Program-made: the position numbers and the translations under genes
In this document: positions 1 to 10,132 of the stretch, piece after piece
How positions within the stretch are numbered: position 1 is the first letter of the stretch
Layout: every line of letters starts with the position of its first letter
The notes under the pieces: model-generated
What the model saw: only the letters and a program-made list of their open reading frames with translations
What the model was told of the DNA's origin: nothing
Database searches by the model: none
Assembly: GCA_003255025.1 (NCBI GenBank)
Contig: QANY01002235.1
Location: 62,001-126,000, forward strand
Direction of reading: 5' to 3'
DNA length: 64,000 bases
From: Datisca glomerata
Lineage: Eukaryota > Streptophyta > Magnoliopsida > Cucurbitales > Datiscaceae

Positions 1-1560
1 AAACCCACCCTTGGAGGATGCGATTGTGAAGGGTGTGCTTGACCTACTCCCGATGCATCCACCACTCCAACGACCGATGAAGTGATTTGATGAAAGATCA
101 AAAGGGATGGGGGCATAAGAGGAGGGAGATAGGTTGTGGCCAGTTAAGGTGGAAGCTGAGGGCAAATATACTAGCCGAATATAGGCCCTTGTTAAGGGAA
201 AAGTCTCTATTGCCAGGGACAGGTAGCCAATACAAGCAAAGATTTCATTGAACTGGCTTACTGATGGCAGGAAAATTACCGCAAGAGAAACATCAATGAC
301 TTCAAGGAAAGATATTCAAGAGGTGATGGAGAGGGATGCGAGAGTCATGATCCATAAAGATAACTTTTAGAACGAAAGAAGCCCCTGAAAGGGGGAAGAT
401 TATTGCTCATCTAAAGGAATTAAAGGGAAGGACAAAGGTGAACATGGATTTTTATTTATGTCGAGAAAGCATGGGTGAGGAAATGAAATCCAAGATCACC
501 CATTTATAGGCTTTGAATGAGGAAACCGCTCATTTAATGGGCATACCAAAAAAGGAAAGAAAAGAGGAGAGGGGTCGTAATATATGACTATTGTTGGGTC
601 CATCCTTCAATCAATGAACGGTTGCTCCACGGACCAATGAGAAGATTTTGGAAGACCAAATGACAGAGTGATACGACGTAACGCACTGAGGGTTAGGATC
701 CACGATTAATAACCCCACCGCCATTAATAACCCCACTCCCGAGAAGGTTAATGATCTCAAAACACGGATAAACTTGAAACAGAAATGTGAGCTACCTGGA
801 TCAGGAGAAGTTTATCACGCCTAGGTGGCTCGGATGTAGGGCTCGAGTTAATGAAGTCTTCGGGCCTGGATGTCAGAAGAAACCCAAGTCCTTGACTGGG
901 GGAAACTTTATGGGTATTTTATCAACCTTCAATGACACAACAACATGTTCCGCGCCATAATTGTAAACTCTCTACGCCAAGAAAGGACTAGAAAAGACCT
1001 TGACTAGTCGGCCCCTATGGAGCTCATGACACCAAGTCCCAAGCCCATGAAAAATAGGAATAAGAGGGCAAGGAAAGCTCCATCGACCCTGAGCGCAAAG
1101 TCGTCATTACCCCCTGAAGGTGATGACCCAGATGGCACTCCCTTCTAAGCCCGAGCGCCCAACCAGTCTAATTGATGGGATAGAATGACAGGATAGCCTC
1201 CGCCTGGTCATCTCCACATCAAACGTTTAATATCCATATATTTATGTCAAAGGTTGCCTCCTTCCATCAAATCAGTATCAGGCAAGATAGATCTTGTATT
1301 ACAACGTTTCTTTGACACGCTACCAATGACCCCTGAGGACTCATATATGAATACTTTCCCAAATTGCCAAAGGAGGTATGCCCATTCTCCTATAAGGACT
1401 TTATGCCGAAATCTCGGCCATATATTAATTTAGGCATTGGAGGCCCTTAGGGGGGTCAACGACCCCTGGTTCCTCTCCTTTAGTGTTTTTATCAATGTTT
1501 TGTAGATATCAAGATCGAGAGAAGTCCAATTAGGAAAAAGGACTCCCGCATTTAATAAGA
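1..1560. other. Unrecognised low-coding region at window start
   Basis: No open frame of useful length and no domain I can recognise on either strand. Base composition is noticeably less AT-rich than the sequence that follows, which begins near 1560. Runs of purine-rich, charged-codon-like sequence at 360-560 suggest an old protein-coding retroelement (perhaps a gag-like segment), but I could not place a motif, so this is only a guess. The sharp change in composition near 1560 may be an element boundary. Confidence 0.3.
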
Positions 1561-1611
1561 GAGATTAACATCTGTACTGTTGAAGTTTACGTCTAAAACA
1601 AACATTATTTT

Positions 1612-1850
1612 AATTAGTTTTTATCAATATTTAAATAAATTACAAATGGTAGACTAAATTTAAAAAAAGTCAATCAAATTAATAAAATAAGAGAAATAAT
1701 GAAAAAATATTTTAACGTAAAATTTTAATATTAATATTAATTATTTTATTAATATTTAAATAAATTTATAATGTAAACTAAACTTTAACAAAGTAAATTT
1801 TAATCAAATTAATAAAATGAGAAATAAAATGAGATAAATAAGTGGCTTTT
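1612..1850. repeat. AT-rich tandem duplication, about 125 bp unit, two copies
   Basis: Two adjacent diverged copies are visible: the stretch beginning atcaatatttaaataaatt near 1624 recurs as attaatatttaaataaatt near 1749, and both continue through an aatcaaattaataaaat core to an agaaata end. No coding potential. It lies between the unrecognised start region and the flank of the first retrotransposon. Confidence 0.6.
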
Positions 1851-2178
1851 GCTTTATTTTATATCAGCCGAGGGTAGAAAAGTGATTTTATTTGTTACTA
1901 GAATTACAGTTGCATTGTAAATTCATATTGCTTCTACTTTTTGCTGCAATTCAACTGCCTGAAAAGATTGTAAACTAGGATTACATGCAAATTAGCATTC
2001 TCATTTAAAGATTATTCCAAACAAGCATGGTAATTTAATTAAAGAATGGATATAAAAGAGGATAGAAGCAAACATGACCTTAGTACAATTAATCAGTCTG
2101 TTTGGTATGATTTTTCTGAATGCTAGCGCATCAACCGATGGAAAATCTCATCTGTAGAGCTTTGACAAACAAGGTATA

Positions 2179-4555
2179 TGTAACACCCCAATACTAAAAA
2201 TAATTTATTGATTATAATTTAGGAAGTGATATCCTCTTTAACGTTAATTAAATATTTAATATGAAAGATATAGCTTGATTTAAAACATAACTTTATCAAA
2301 TTTTTTATTTAAATTTATAAGTATTGAATTCAATGTAGTTAAATAATAATAAAAATTTTGCGAGGGAAACTTAGTCAAATAACAACCAATAATTTTAAGC
2401 TAAATCGTCAAAATAATAATAATTAATCATAAAGCAATTGTCTGAAATCTTTATTCAAATATTGTACTGAGTCCAATTCGCTCGCAAGTTATCGTCTCGT
2501 AATTACTCCTCACCTGAAAATATTTAGAAACCACAGAATGAGCTAAAACTTAGTAAGTAAGATCTTACACATACTCAGCAAACACATGCGCATTCAATTC
2601 CATTTTAAAAACATTTATGTTTGACATACACTTTATAATCATTTTATCACTTTATTTCCTTTCCTTTCATTAATTACGTTTCATTACATTCTTTCCATGC
2701 AAACTTGTCACGTTCCTTTCTTTACTATTTCCATTGCCAAACAATCATCATTCACATTATATCGCTGGACAAGCCAAACGATCATCCAATCACATTAACC
2801 ATTAACCATTGTCGGGTCCGCCGGTCCCCTGCGTCCTATTTCCCACCCACGTCTTTCATGACATAAACACACACCAGGTTTTTAAACTTTTAATTAAATT
2901 GATTATATTCCTATTACAAACCCTCATGTACATGTATGAACGTATTTACAATCATTAACATTACAATACATTTACATCACAGATAACATACATACAAATA
3001 TAATTAAACATAATATCAAATGACGTCACAATGATAAATCAATACAACATCGAAGTTTACAAACATTAAAGTATGCATAAAATTCTACTTACCTGGCATC
3101 CTTAGTAAAACCAAATGTCTAGAGAATGCTTCGAGGGGTCAATGCTCAAAGTGCCAAAACTATTAAATTTACACATTAAAATGTTTGATCAATTTCACAT
3201 AGTCATTGAAAACATAAAAAAAAAGATCAATTGTTTATGAAATAGATGGTACAGTGGAAAACCAAGTAAGTTCTCAAGAATAAAACCCAAATATATATAA
3301 GCACGGTACAAATCCAAGCTCCAATAGTTTTATAAATTCATGATACTTCTTTTTTACTTGTTCTAGTTATAAATCATAAAACACAACTTATACTAGGGCT
3401 TTCTAAAAATTATAAAATTCATATAGTATAATCTTGAAAACGCTAGGGTTTCACAAATTAAATTTCATAAAATTTCAAGGTCGTTTAAGTGTCAAAACAT
3501 GGAAACAAATTCGTTACAGAAAACTGCTTTCCTCCGAACAAAATAGAAACTTTAAAAAAATCATATAAACTCGTATACTTTGGGTTATGACCTAAAATGT
3601 ATACAAGATATATTTCAACATGTAAAAAAGTTACCATCATAATTTGAGACTCAAATTCCATCGTTTGGTATACGAAAAATGAAGTCGTTGTTTCATAGTG
3701 TGCAGAAAAATCTGAAATGCAGTTTTCATTAAAAATCATTTTTTTATTGAAAACGTTTCTCCCTTATTGAAATTGATTTAAGAGACTTATATGAATCTTA
3801 AAAGAGTGTTGAAACTTATTATTATTCAGATCTAAACTAAAACATCTGAATCTAAACTTAAACATTTAAAAGCGTTGAATACATTGAAATAAAAAAAAGT
3901 TATGAATCACAAACCTTTGTCCTTGCTTATAAGATAAAATTCTACCAAGAAATCTTTTTATGTTCTCACAACCAGGTAAACACCAAGAGGTAGAAATAGA
4001 CCATGAATTTCTACAATTCAATTTTTCTTTGAGAAAGAGGGGTTCGCTGTGGGAGGGCTGCGTGAGAGAGAGGGTTGGAGATTGAGAGGGTTGCGTGAGA
4101 GAGGGTTGGAGATTGAGAGGGCTGCGTGAGAGAGGGTTGTGGATTGAGAGAGATAGAGAGTATATAATAACTAGATTAGGGCTACACTAAGGTGTATAAG
4201 CACATATGTATGAGTGAACAAGGGAAAGATGGGGAGATCGTTCAAGAAGACAAAAGAGTAATAATAAATAGTACTAGGATTTTTTTTTCTTAAATGTAAG
4301 TAATATAGGTATGAGTGAGCTTAGAAAAATACAAATAAATCTAATCTTAATAAGTCAACAATTTTGATAACTAATATCAAATATATTAAAATTACACTAG
4401 GCACATAATGAGTTGTTAGATCACCTCAAATTGTTTCTCTGCAAGACATTTAATTAATTCAATCCAAACGTTAAGTAAAATAGTCATAGGATAATTAAGA
4501 GTAAAAAGTAACAATTAAACACATAATTTAGTGAAACATTAGTTGTGGTGTTACA
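2179..4555 (-). repeat. 3' LTR of composite gypsy element (LTR copy 1)
   Basis: About 2.38 kb. On the plus strand it starts TGTAACACCCC and ends GTGTTACA, i.e. TG...CA with short inverted ends. It aligns along its length with 12205-14699 and, except for one end, with 10133-12088. Relative to the other two copies it lacks about 130 bp near 2740 (a block around a cgcgagctcacttgtg motif). A minisatellite of about 38 bp built on gctgcgtgagagagggttgg lies at 4045-4160, with more copies than in LTR copy 3. Confidence 0.9.
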
Positions 4556-4569
4556 ATTTCCCCCCACCT
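4556..4569 (-). other. Polypurine tract of composite gypsy element
   Basis: Read on the minus strand this is AGGTGGGGGGAAAT, immediately upstream of the 3' LTR start TGTAACACC. This is the expected place and composition for the plus-strand primer of a Ty3/gypsy element. Confidence 0.85.
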
Positions 4570-4629
4570 AAAAAAATAATTTCACCCTCGAAATTAAAAC
4601 GTACCAAACAAATGTGGATACTTGACACG

Positions 4630-5118
4630 CATCTCATCCTCGCGCTCCCAGGTTGCCTCTTCTACTGCATGATTTTTTCATAACACCTTGACCAAACGAA
4701 TATTCTTTTGCCTAAGTTCTTTTTCTTCTCTATCCAGAATCCTTAAGGGTGCTTCTTCATAAGTAAAGTCTTGGCGGAGGTCCAAAGCCTCATAGCTAAG
4801 GACGTGAGATGGGTCAGGTAGATATTTCCTTAACATCGAAACATGAAATACATTATGAACTCCCGACATTGCTAGCGGCAATGCAAGTCGATAAGCTAAC
4901 TCTCCGATTCTCTCCAATATTTCAAAAGGTCCTACAAAGCGGGGACTTAATTTTCCTTTCTTCTCAAACCTCAAAACACCTTTCATAAGAGCGACCTTTA
5001 AAAATACTTTGTCGCCAACAACAATTTCCAAAGGCTTCCTTATTTTATTTGCATAATTTTTTTGCCTACTTTGAGCTGTCTTCATTCGCTGATGAATCTT
5101 GTCAACTATATCAATCAT
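4630..5118 (-). pseudogene. Integrase C-terminus and chromodomain-like tail
   Basis: The frame 5118-4678 encodes the integrase C-terminal core (GDKVFLKV, LSPRFVGPFEI and VFHVSMLRKYLPDPSH motifs) and then the tail with ILDREEKELRQKNIRLVKVL. That frame ends at TGA where the inverted copy at 10025 has TGG (Trp); after the stop the reading continues as KNHAVEEATWEREDEMR to about 4632. Basic-hydrophobic followed by acidic EEATWE sequence is typical of the chromodomain-like module that directs chromovirus integration to heterochromatin (family knowledge). The Trp-to-stop change inactivates it. Confidence 0.85.
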
Positions 5119-5872
5119 TTTCTGAACAAGCTTGGGCCCAACAATTTTCGTTCTCCGACTTCATCCCAGTGAATATGCGATCGACATTTTCTCCCGTACA
5201 ATGCCTCATAAGGTGCCATACCAATTTTAGCTTGATAATTGTTATTATAAGAGAACTCGACAAGAGGTAATATCTCTTCCCAAGTGCTCTGAAAATCAAT
5301 AACACAAGCTCTCAACATATCCTCAAGGGTTTGAATGGTGCTTTCGTATTGCCCATCAGACTGTGGATGACACCATCTTGTAGGCATTTTTGACCGGTAA
5401 GAAGTGAGATGACTTAGTAAGCCGATCAACAATAACCCAATTAGAATTGTAACCTTTCAAAGTCTTCGGTAGTCCCAAAACAAAATCCATACTGATGTGC
5501 TCCCACTTCCATTCAGGTATCATAAGTGGTTGCAAAAGCCCAGAAGGTCGCTGATGCTTAGCCTTAACCTGCTGGCACGTAAGACAACGTTGTACAGACT
5601 CTGCCACATCTCGACTCCTGCTAATCCACCAATAATGTTCCCTTAGACTCCGATACATCTTCGTACTTCCTGGATGAATTGAGTATGGAGTGCCATGAGC
5701 TTTACTCAAAATTTCTCGCTTTAACTCTCCATTGTTTGGTACTATCAATCTACCATCATAACGAAGAGCTCCATTGGTCGTGATGAAAAAATCAGTACGT
5801 TTACCATCTTCCACCGCTTTTCGAAATTTCAAAAGTTGCGGATCATCCAATTGTCCTACTTAATTCTTTCAA
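5115..5872 (-). pseudogene. Integrase pseudogene, catalytic core deleted
   Basis: The 5850-5356 frame carries the HHCC zinc-binding N-terminus (HPGSTKMYRSLREHYWW then CLTCQQVK) and the start of the DDE core (WEHISMDFVLGLPKT, holding the first Asp). Just after the FLPVKNAYKM motif it jumps to HPQSDGQYESTIQTLEDML in a different frame (5432-5115). The sequence normally carrying the second catalytic Asp (SDRDPRF-type motif) is missing, a loss of roughly 50 to 60 residues judged from the family. Together with the frameshift this makes the enzyme inactive. The inverted copy at 9091-10083 keeps that Asp motif, so the deletion is private to this copy. Confidence 0.85.
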
Positions 5873-6118
5873 AAAGAGTTGGACAAACCGTCAAAGTAAC
5901 GAGATAACCGGAACCTTCCCAGGCAAACTTTCCAATCCAAATCTCTGAATCTCCCTTCACAATGGTTTCTGAATAACTTGCAAACAGGCAATAGAACCTG
6001 AATTCTTTCTACTCAAAGCATCTGCTACCACATTAGCCTTGCCCGTGTGATAATTGATTTCACAATCATTATCTTGGACAAGTTCTAACCACCTTCGTTG
6101 CTTCATATTCAACTCATT

Positions 6119-7112
6119 CTATGTGAAGAAATACTTGAGACTTTTATGATCAGTGTAGATTTCACATTTAACCCCATAAAGATAGTGCCTCCAAATCTTC
6201 AACGCAAACACAACAACTGCGAGCTCAAGATCGTGGGTAGGGTAATTCTTTTCGTAATTTAGTTGTCTTGAGGCGTAAGCAATCACCTTACCATGTTGCA
6301 TAAGCACACAACCAAGACCCTTCTTAGAAGCATCACTGTAAATGACACCCTTCATTACCTACAGGAAGTGTTAAGACTGGACAAGTTGTTAAACACTCCT
6401 TCAACTCTTGGAAACTTCGTTCGCACTCCTTGGACCACTGGAATTTCACATTCTTCCTCGTTAGCTGAGTTAATGGTGAGAAAAATTTTGAAAATCCTTC
6501 AACAAATCTTCGATAATAGCCCGCTAATCCTAGAAAGCTACGAACTTCACCAACATTAGCCGGAGCTGGCCAACTTTTAATTGCTTCAATCTTGCCGGGA
6601 TCAACTGTTATACATTCTTTTGATATGATGTGCCCCAAAAATGGTACCTTATCCAACCAAAACTCACATTTCTTAAACTTGGCAAATAACTTATTCTCAC
6701 GGAGGATTTCCAGCACCGTCCGGAGGTGTTGCTCATGTTCCAGTTTAGAGCGAGAATAAATCAAAATGTCATCAATAAATACAATGATGAATTGATCTAA
6801 GTATTATTTAAAAACATGGTTCATAAGATCCATAAATGTTGTAGGGGCGTTCGTCAACCCAAACGGCATTATATGAAATTCATAATGCCCATATCGAGTA
6901 CAAAACACGGTATTGGGGATGTCTTCTTCTCTGAATTTCAATTGGCGATACCCAAAACGAAGATCAATCTTGGAAAGATAACTTGCACCTTGAAGTTGAT
7001 TGAAAAAATCTTCAATTCTCGGCAGTGGGTATCTATTCTTGATAGTCACCTTGTTTAGTTCATGATAGTCAATACACAGCCTCATCGTCCCATCCTTCTT
7101 CTTTACAAACAA
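6119..7112 (-). pseudogene. Reverse transcriptase and RNase H pseudogene
   Basis: The RT N-terminus is clear in the 7112-6804 frame: [19 protein letters not shown], then [16 protein letters not shown] and [22 protein letters not shown] stop follows; the frame restarts around the catalytic palm ([10 protein letters not shown], 6764 onward), keeps [11 protein letters not shown] and [14 protein letters not shown], and shifts again before RNase H (6355-6119: [39 protein letters not shown]). The order PR-RT-RNase H-INT is the Ty3/gypsy order. It converts element RNA into DNA in virus-like particles (family knowledge). At least one stop and one frameshift make it non-functional. Confidence 0.9.
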
Positions 7113-7124
7113 AACAGAAGCACC

Positions 7125-7874
7125 CTATGGGGAACAACTAGCTCGAATGAATTTCTTATCCAACAGTTCCTGCAACTGGTCTTTGAGTTCCTTGAGTTCA
7201 GCCGAGGCCATACGATAAGGAGCTTTAGAAATTGAGGCTGTACCAGGCACAAGGTCAATGACAAAGTCAATTTCCCTATCTGGCGATAGACCTGATAGAT
7301 CCTCGGGAAACACATCAACAAATTCTCGTACTATAGGTACATTTTCTATAGAATGACCTTCTTCCGGAAATTCTATCAATGATGTTAAGTACCCTATACA
7401 TCCTTTATTCAACAATCGCCAAGCCTTCATAGCAGAGATAAAAGGACTACGAGGTTTTGACTTAGCTCCCACATAACGAAAACTGGACACTCCTGGAGGT
7501 TGAAATAACATTTCTTTCTCATGGCAGTCAATAGTTGAATAATGCTTCGATAACCAATACATCCCTAAAATAATGTCAAAGTCATGGACATCCAAGATGA
7601 TAAGATCGGCAGACAGTACGTACTCTTCTATCACTAATCGATAGTCCTTTATAACTCTACTCGCCTCCAGAACCTTCCCCGAAGGTGTAGATACATAAAG
7701 TGGTGCCTCTAAAAGTATAAATGGCAACCCTAATTTCTGAGCTAGCAAAGGTTTTATGAACGAATGAGTAGCACCAGAATCAAACAAAATACAAGTAACC
7801 ATTTCACATACAAAAATAGTACCTGAAACAACAGTCGGGGAGTTATCAGCGTCCTCTTTAGTCATTGCAAACAC
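7125..7874 (-). pseudogene. Aspartic protease / pol N-terminal region
   Basis: This is the longest frame of the element, 249 codons. The retropepsin active site reads CILFDSGATHSFI at about residues 29-41, followed by LGLPF and a flap-like region; then YWLSKHYSTIDCHEKEMLFQ and the linker into RT (FPEDLSGLSPDREIDFVIDL, MASAELKELKDQL). It cleaves the Gag-Pol polyprotein (family knowledge). The frame ends just before the RT frame at 7112, so a stop or frameshift splits the original pol. Of all modules in this element it is the least damaged. Confidence 0.88.
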
Positions 7875-8863
7875 TCGAGCCTAGGTCTTCTTCTGGTCAT
7901 TGTTGTTGTAGGTGTTTCCATCATAATCTTTAGCAAGGTGACCACGTTTGCCGCACTGGAAACACAAGCCTGTACCCATATGACATTCACCAAGGTGTTC
8001 CTTGCCGCACTTCTGACATATCCTTTTTGGCTGCTTTCCTTGTGGTTTTTGTTGTCGTTTCCACCACAAAATTTCCTTTTCTGATTGTCCCCCTTCCATA
8101 AATCTCCTTTAGAATTGCTTCCATTATGCTTCTGACCACTTATATGGAATTTGTTCTGGTCTGGGTCTAAGCGTTGTGTTCTTTCCACTAACAATGCTTT
8201 GTTGACCACTCCATTATAGGTAGCAAGCTCGAACGGAATCACTGCTTGCTTGATACTGGATCTCAACCCTTCCTTAGAGCGTCTGGCTCGACTCTCTTCC
8301 ATTGCCACCAAATCTGGAGCAAACTTCGCTAATCGTGCAAAAGTTGCTTCATACTCAGTGACGGTTTTACTTCTTTACTCTAGCTTAACAAATTCTCTCT
8401 CCTTTTCCTGTCGAACGCTTTTTGAGAAGTAATGATTGAAAAATGCGTTCTTGAACATATCCCAAGTGAAGACCTCAACATCATTTTCATTTTGGCGTTT
8501 AATCACTCACCACCAATCGTACGCATCTCCTTGTAACATGTAAGAAGTGAAGTCAACCTTATCTGCATCAGTGCACTTCACAACTATGAATGCTTTCTCC
8601 ATCTCAGTAATCCACATTTCAGCTCTAAGTGGGTCGGTAGTTCCTTCAAAAGGTGGTGGAGATAACTTTTTAAATTTAGAAAATTTATGTTGACCATTTC
8701 GCGGAGGGGCCACATTTTGTTGTTGAGCTTGTCCTAACGTAGCTATTGCTTGCATAAATGTTTCCAAAGTCAGCGGGGTACCATGTTGATCGTTCCCCGT
8801 CTCATTACCGTTCACCCCAAATGGTTGACCATCAATACAATTTTGAGCGTTCCTAGGAGGCAT
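7862..8863 (-). pseudogene. gag pseudogene with zinc knuckle
   Basis: The start MPPRNAQN at 8863 fits the usual chromovirus Gag beginning. The 8863-8507 frame contains the capsid start (LSPPPFEGTTDPLRAEMWITEMEKAF, split here as two recognisable blocks, then SYMLQGDAYDWW) and is broken by a stop at 8507. The middle resumes at 8311-7862, and the nucleocapsid is in another frame at 8099-7881. There the knuckle reads CFQCGKRGHLAKDY, so the last Cys of CCHC is replaced by Tyr. Gag forms the particle and packages RNA (family knowledge). At least two frame breaks plus the lost zinc ligand show long decay. Confidence 0.85.
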
Positions 8864-8869
8864 TCTGGT

Positions 8870-9067
8870 AAAAACAGATCGGTCTTAACAAGTCAATCAT
8901 TTTATTGTAATTTCATATAACAAACAAAATCATACAATAAATATCATTCTAACAATTAAACATTAAATCTTACCAGGAGATTACGAGAAGATCTCTTGTG
9001 GCGTGACTCGGTAGCTTTTCCTCCTTTTAAATTAGAAAATTTTTATGAAGTCTACAGAATCGTCTAA
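8870..9067 (-). other. 5' leader between PBS and gag
   Basis: About 200 bp of untranslated leader lies between the gag start at 8863 and the PBS copy at 9068-9090. Reading on the minus strand, the PBS is followed by TTTAGACGATTCTGTAGAC, the expected continuation of this element's leader. The two other PBS copies in the element are followed by different sequence. Confidence 0.7.
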
Positions 9068-9090
9068 ACCTTGGATTTGATACCAAACTG
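9068..9090 (-). other. Primer binding site, inner copy (tRNA-iMet type)
   Basis: On the minus strand this reads GTTTGGTATCAAATCCAAGG, close to the TGGTATCAGAGC consensus used by plant retroelements primed by initiator tRNA-Met. It is attached to the normal gag leader, but on its other side there is an inverted integrase fragment instead of an LTR. Confidence 0.85.
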
Positions 9091-10083
9091 TGGAGAGTTA
9101 AAGCGAGAAATTTTGAATGAAGCTTATGGCACTCCATACATAATTCATCCAGGAAGTACGAAGATGTATCGGAATCTAAGGGAACATTATTGGTGGATTG
9201 GCATGAGTTGAGATGTGGCAGAGTATGTACAACATTTTCTTACGTGCCAGCAAGTTAAGGCTGAGCATCAGCGACCTTCTGGGTTTTTGTAACCACTTAT
9301 CATACCTGAGTGGAAGTGGGAGCACATCAGTATGGATTTTGTTTTGGGACTACCAAAGATTTTGAAAGGTTACAATTCTATTTTAGTTATTGTTAATCGG
9401 CTTACTAAGTCAGCTCACTTTTTGCCGGTCAAAAATACCTACAAGATGGAGCAGTAAAATACCTACAAATATACCTACAAAAATACCCACTGTCGATTGT
9501 GTCAGATCATGATCCGAAGTTTACTTCTACTTTCATTGGGATGAAGTTGGAGAATGAAAATTTTTGGGCCCCAAGATTGTTCAAAAAATGATTGATATAG
9601 TTGAAAAGATTCATCAGTGAATGAAGACATCTCAAAGTAGACAAAATAGTTATGAAAATAAAAGAAGGAATCCTTTGGAATTTGTTGTTGGCCACAAAGT
9701 ATTTCTAAAGGTCACTCCTATGAAAGGTGTTTTGAGATTTGAGAAGAAAGACAAATTAAGTCCCCGCTTTGTAGGACCTTTTTAAATATTGGAGAGAATC
9801 CGAGAGTTAGCTTATCGACTGCATTGCCGCCAGTAATGTCGGGAATTCATAATGTATTCCATGTTTCGATGTTAAGGAAGTATCTTCTTGACCCATCTCA
9901 CATCCTTAGCTATGAGGCTTTGGACCTCCGCCAAGACCTTACTTATAAAGAAGCACCCTTTAGGATTCTGGATAGAGAAGAAAAGGAACTTAGGCAAAAT
10001 AAGATTCGTTTGGTCAAGGTGTTATGGAAAGATCATGAAGTAGAAGAAGCAACCTCGGAGCGCGAGGATGAGATGCGTGGTGG
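9091..10083 (+). pseudogene. Inverted integrase-chromodomain fragment
   Basis: This block is the reverse complement of about 4632-5740 and so encodes the integrase on the plus strand, opposite to the rest of the element. Visible: the zinc-finger region (9100-9270), SMDFVLG-like core, a SIVSDHDPKF motif with the second catalytic Asp near 9500, then the C-terminal core and tail (9824-10083, including KVLWKDHEVEEATSERE). It has its own deletions and an insertion-like run of atacctacaa repeats at 9435-9485. Its deletions differ from those in 5115-5872, so it was copied from a different family member, not from the adjacent pol. Confidence 0.85.
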
Positions 10084-10113
10084 GCCCATAACCCACAGGT
10101 CCCAAGATCGAAA
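10084..10113. other. 30-bp filler at inversion junction
   Basis: The block ggtgggcccataacccac plus twelve bases joins the inverted integrase tail to the second PBS copy. I see no other copy in the window. It may be leader sequence of a related element or filler from the recombination. Confidence 0.5.
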
Positions 10114-10132
10114 CCTGGCTCTGATACCAAAC
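10114..10132 (-). other. Primer binding site, second copy
   Basis: Minus strand reads GTTTGGTATCAGAGCCAGG, the best match of the three to the initiator tRNA-Met PBS. It directly abuts the end of the internal LTR copy 2 at 10133, as in a normal LTR-PBS junction. Confidence 0.85.

Noticed and set aside
3485..3739. 84-codon frame inside LTR copy 1 (and 11584-11769 in LTR copy 2)
   Set aside because: On opposite strands in two copies of the same LTR and not conserved in the third; chance frames in AT-rich LTR sequence.
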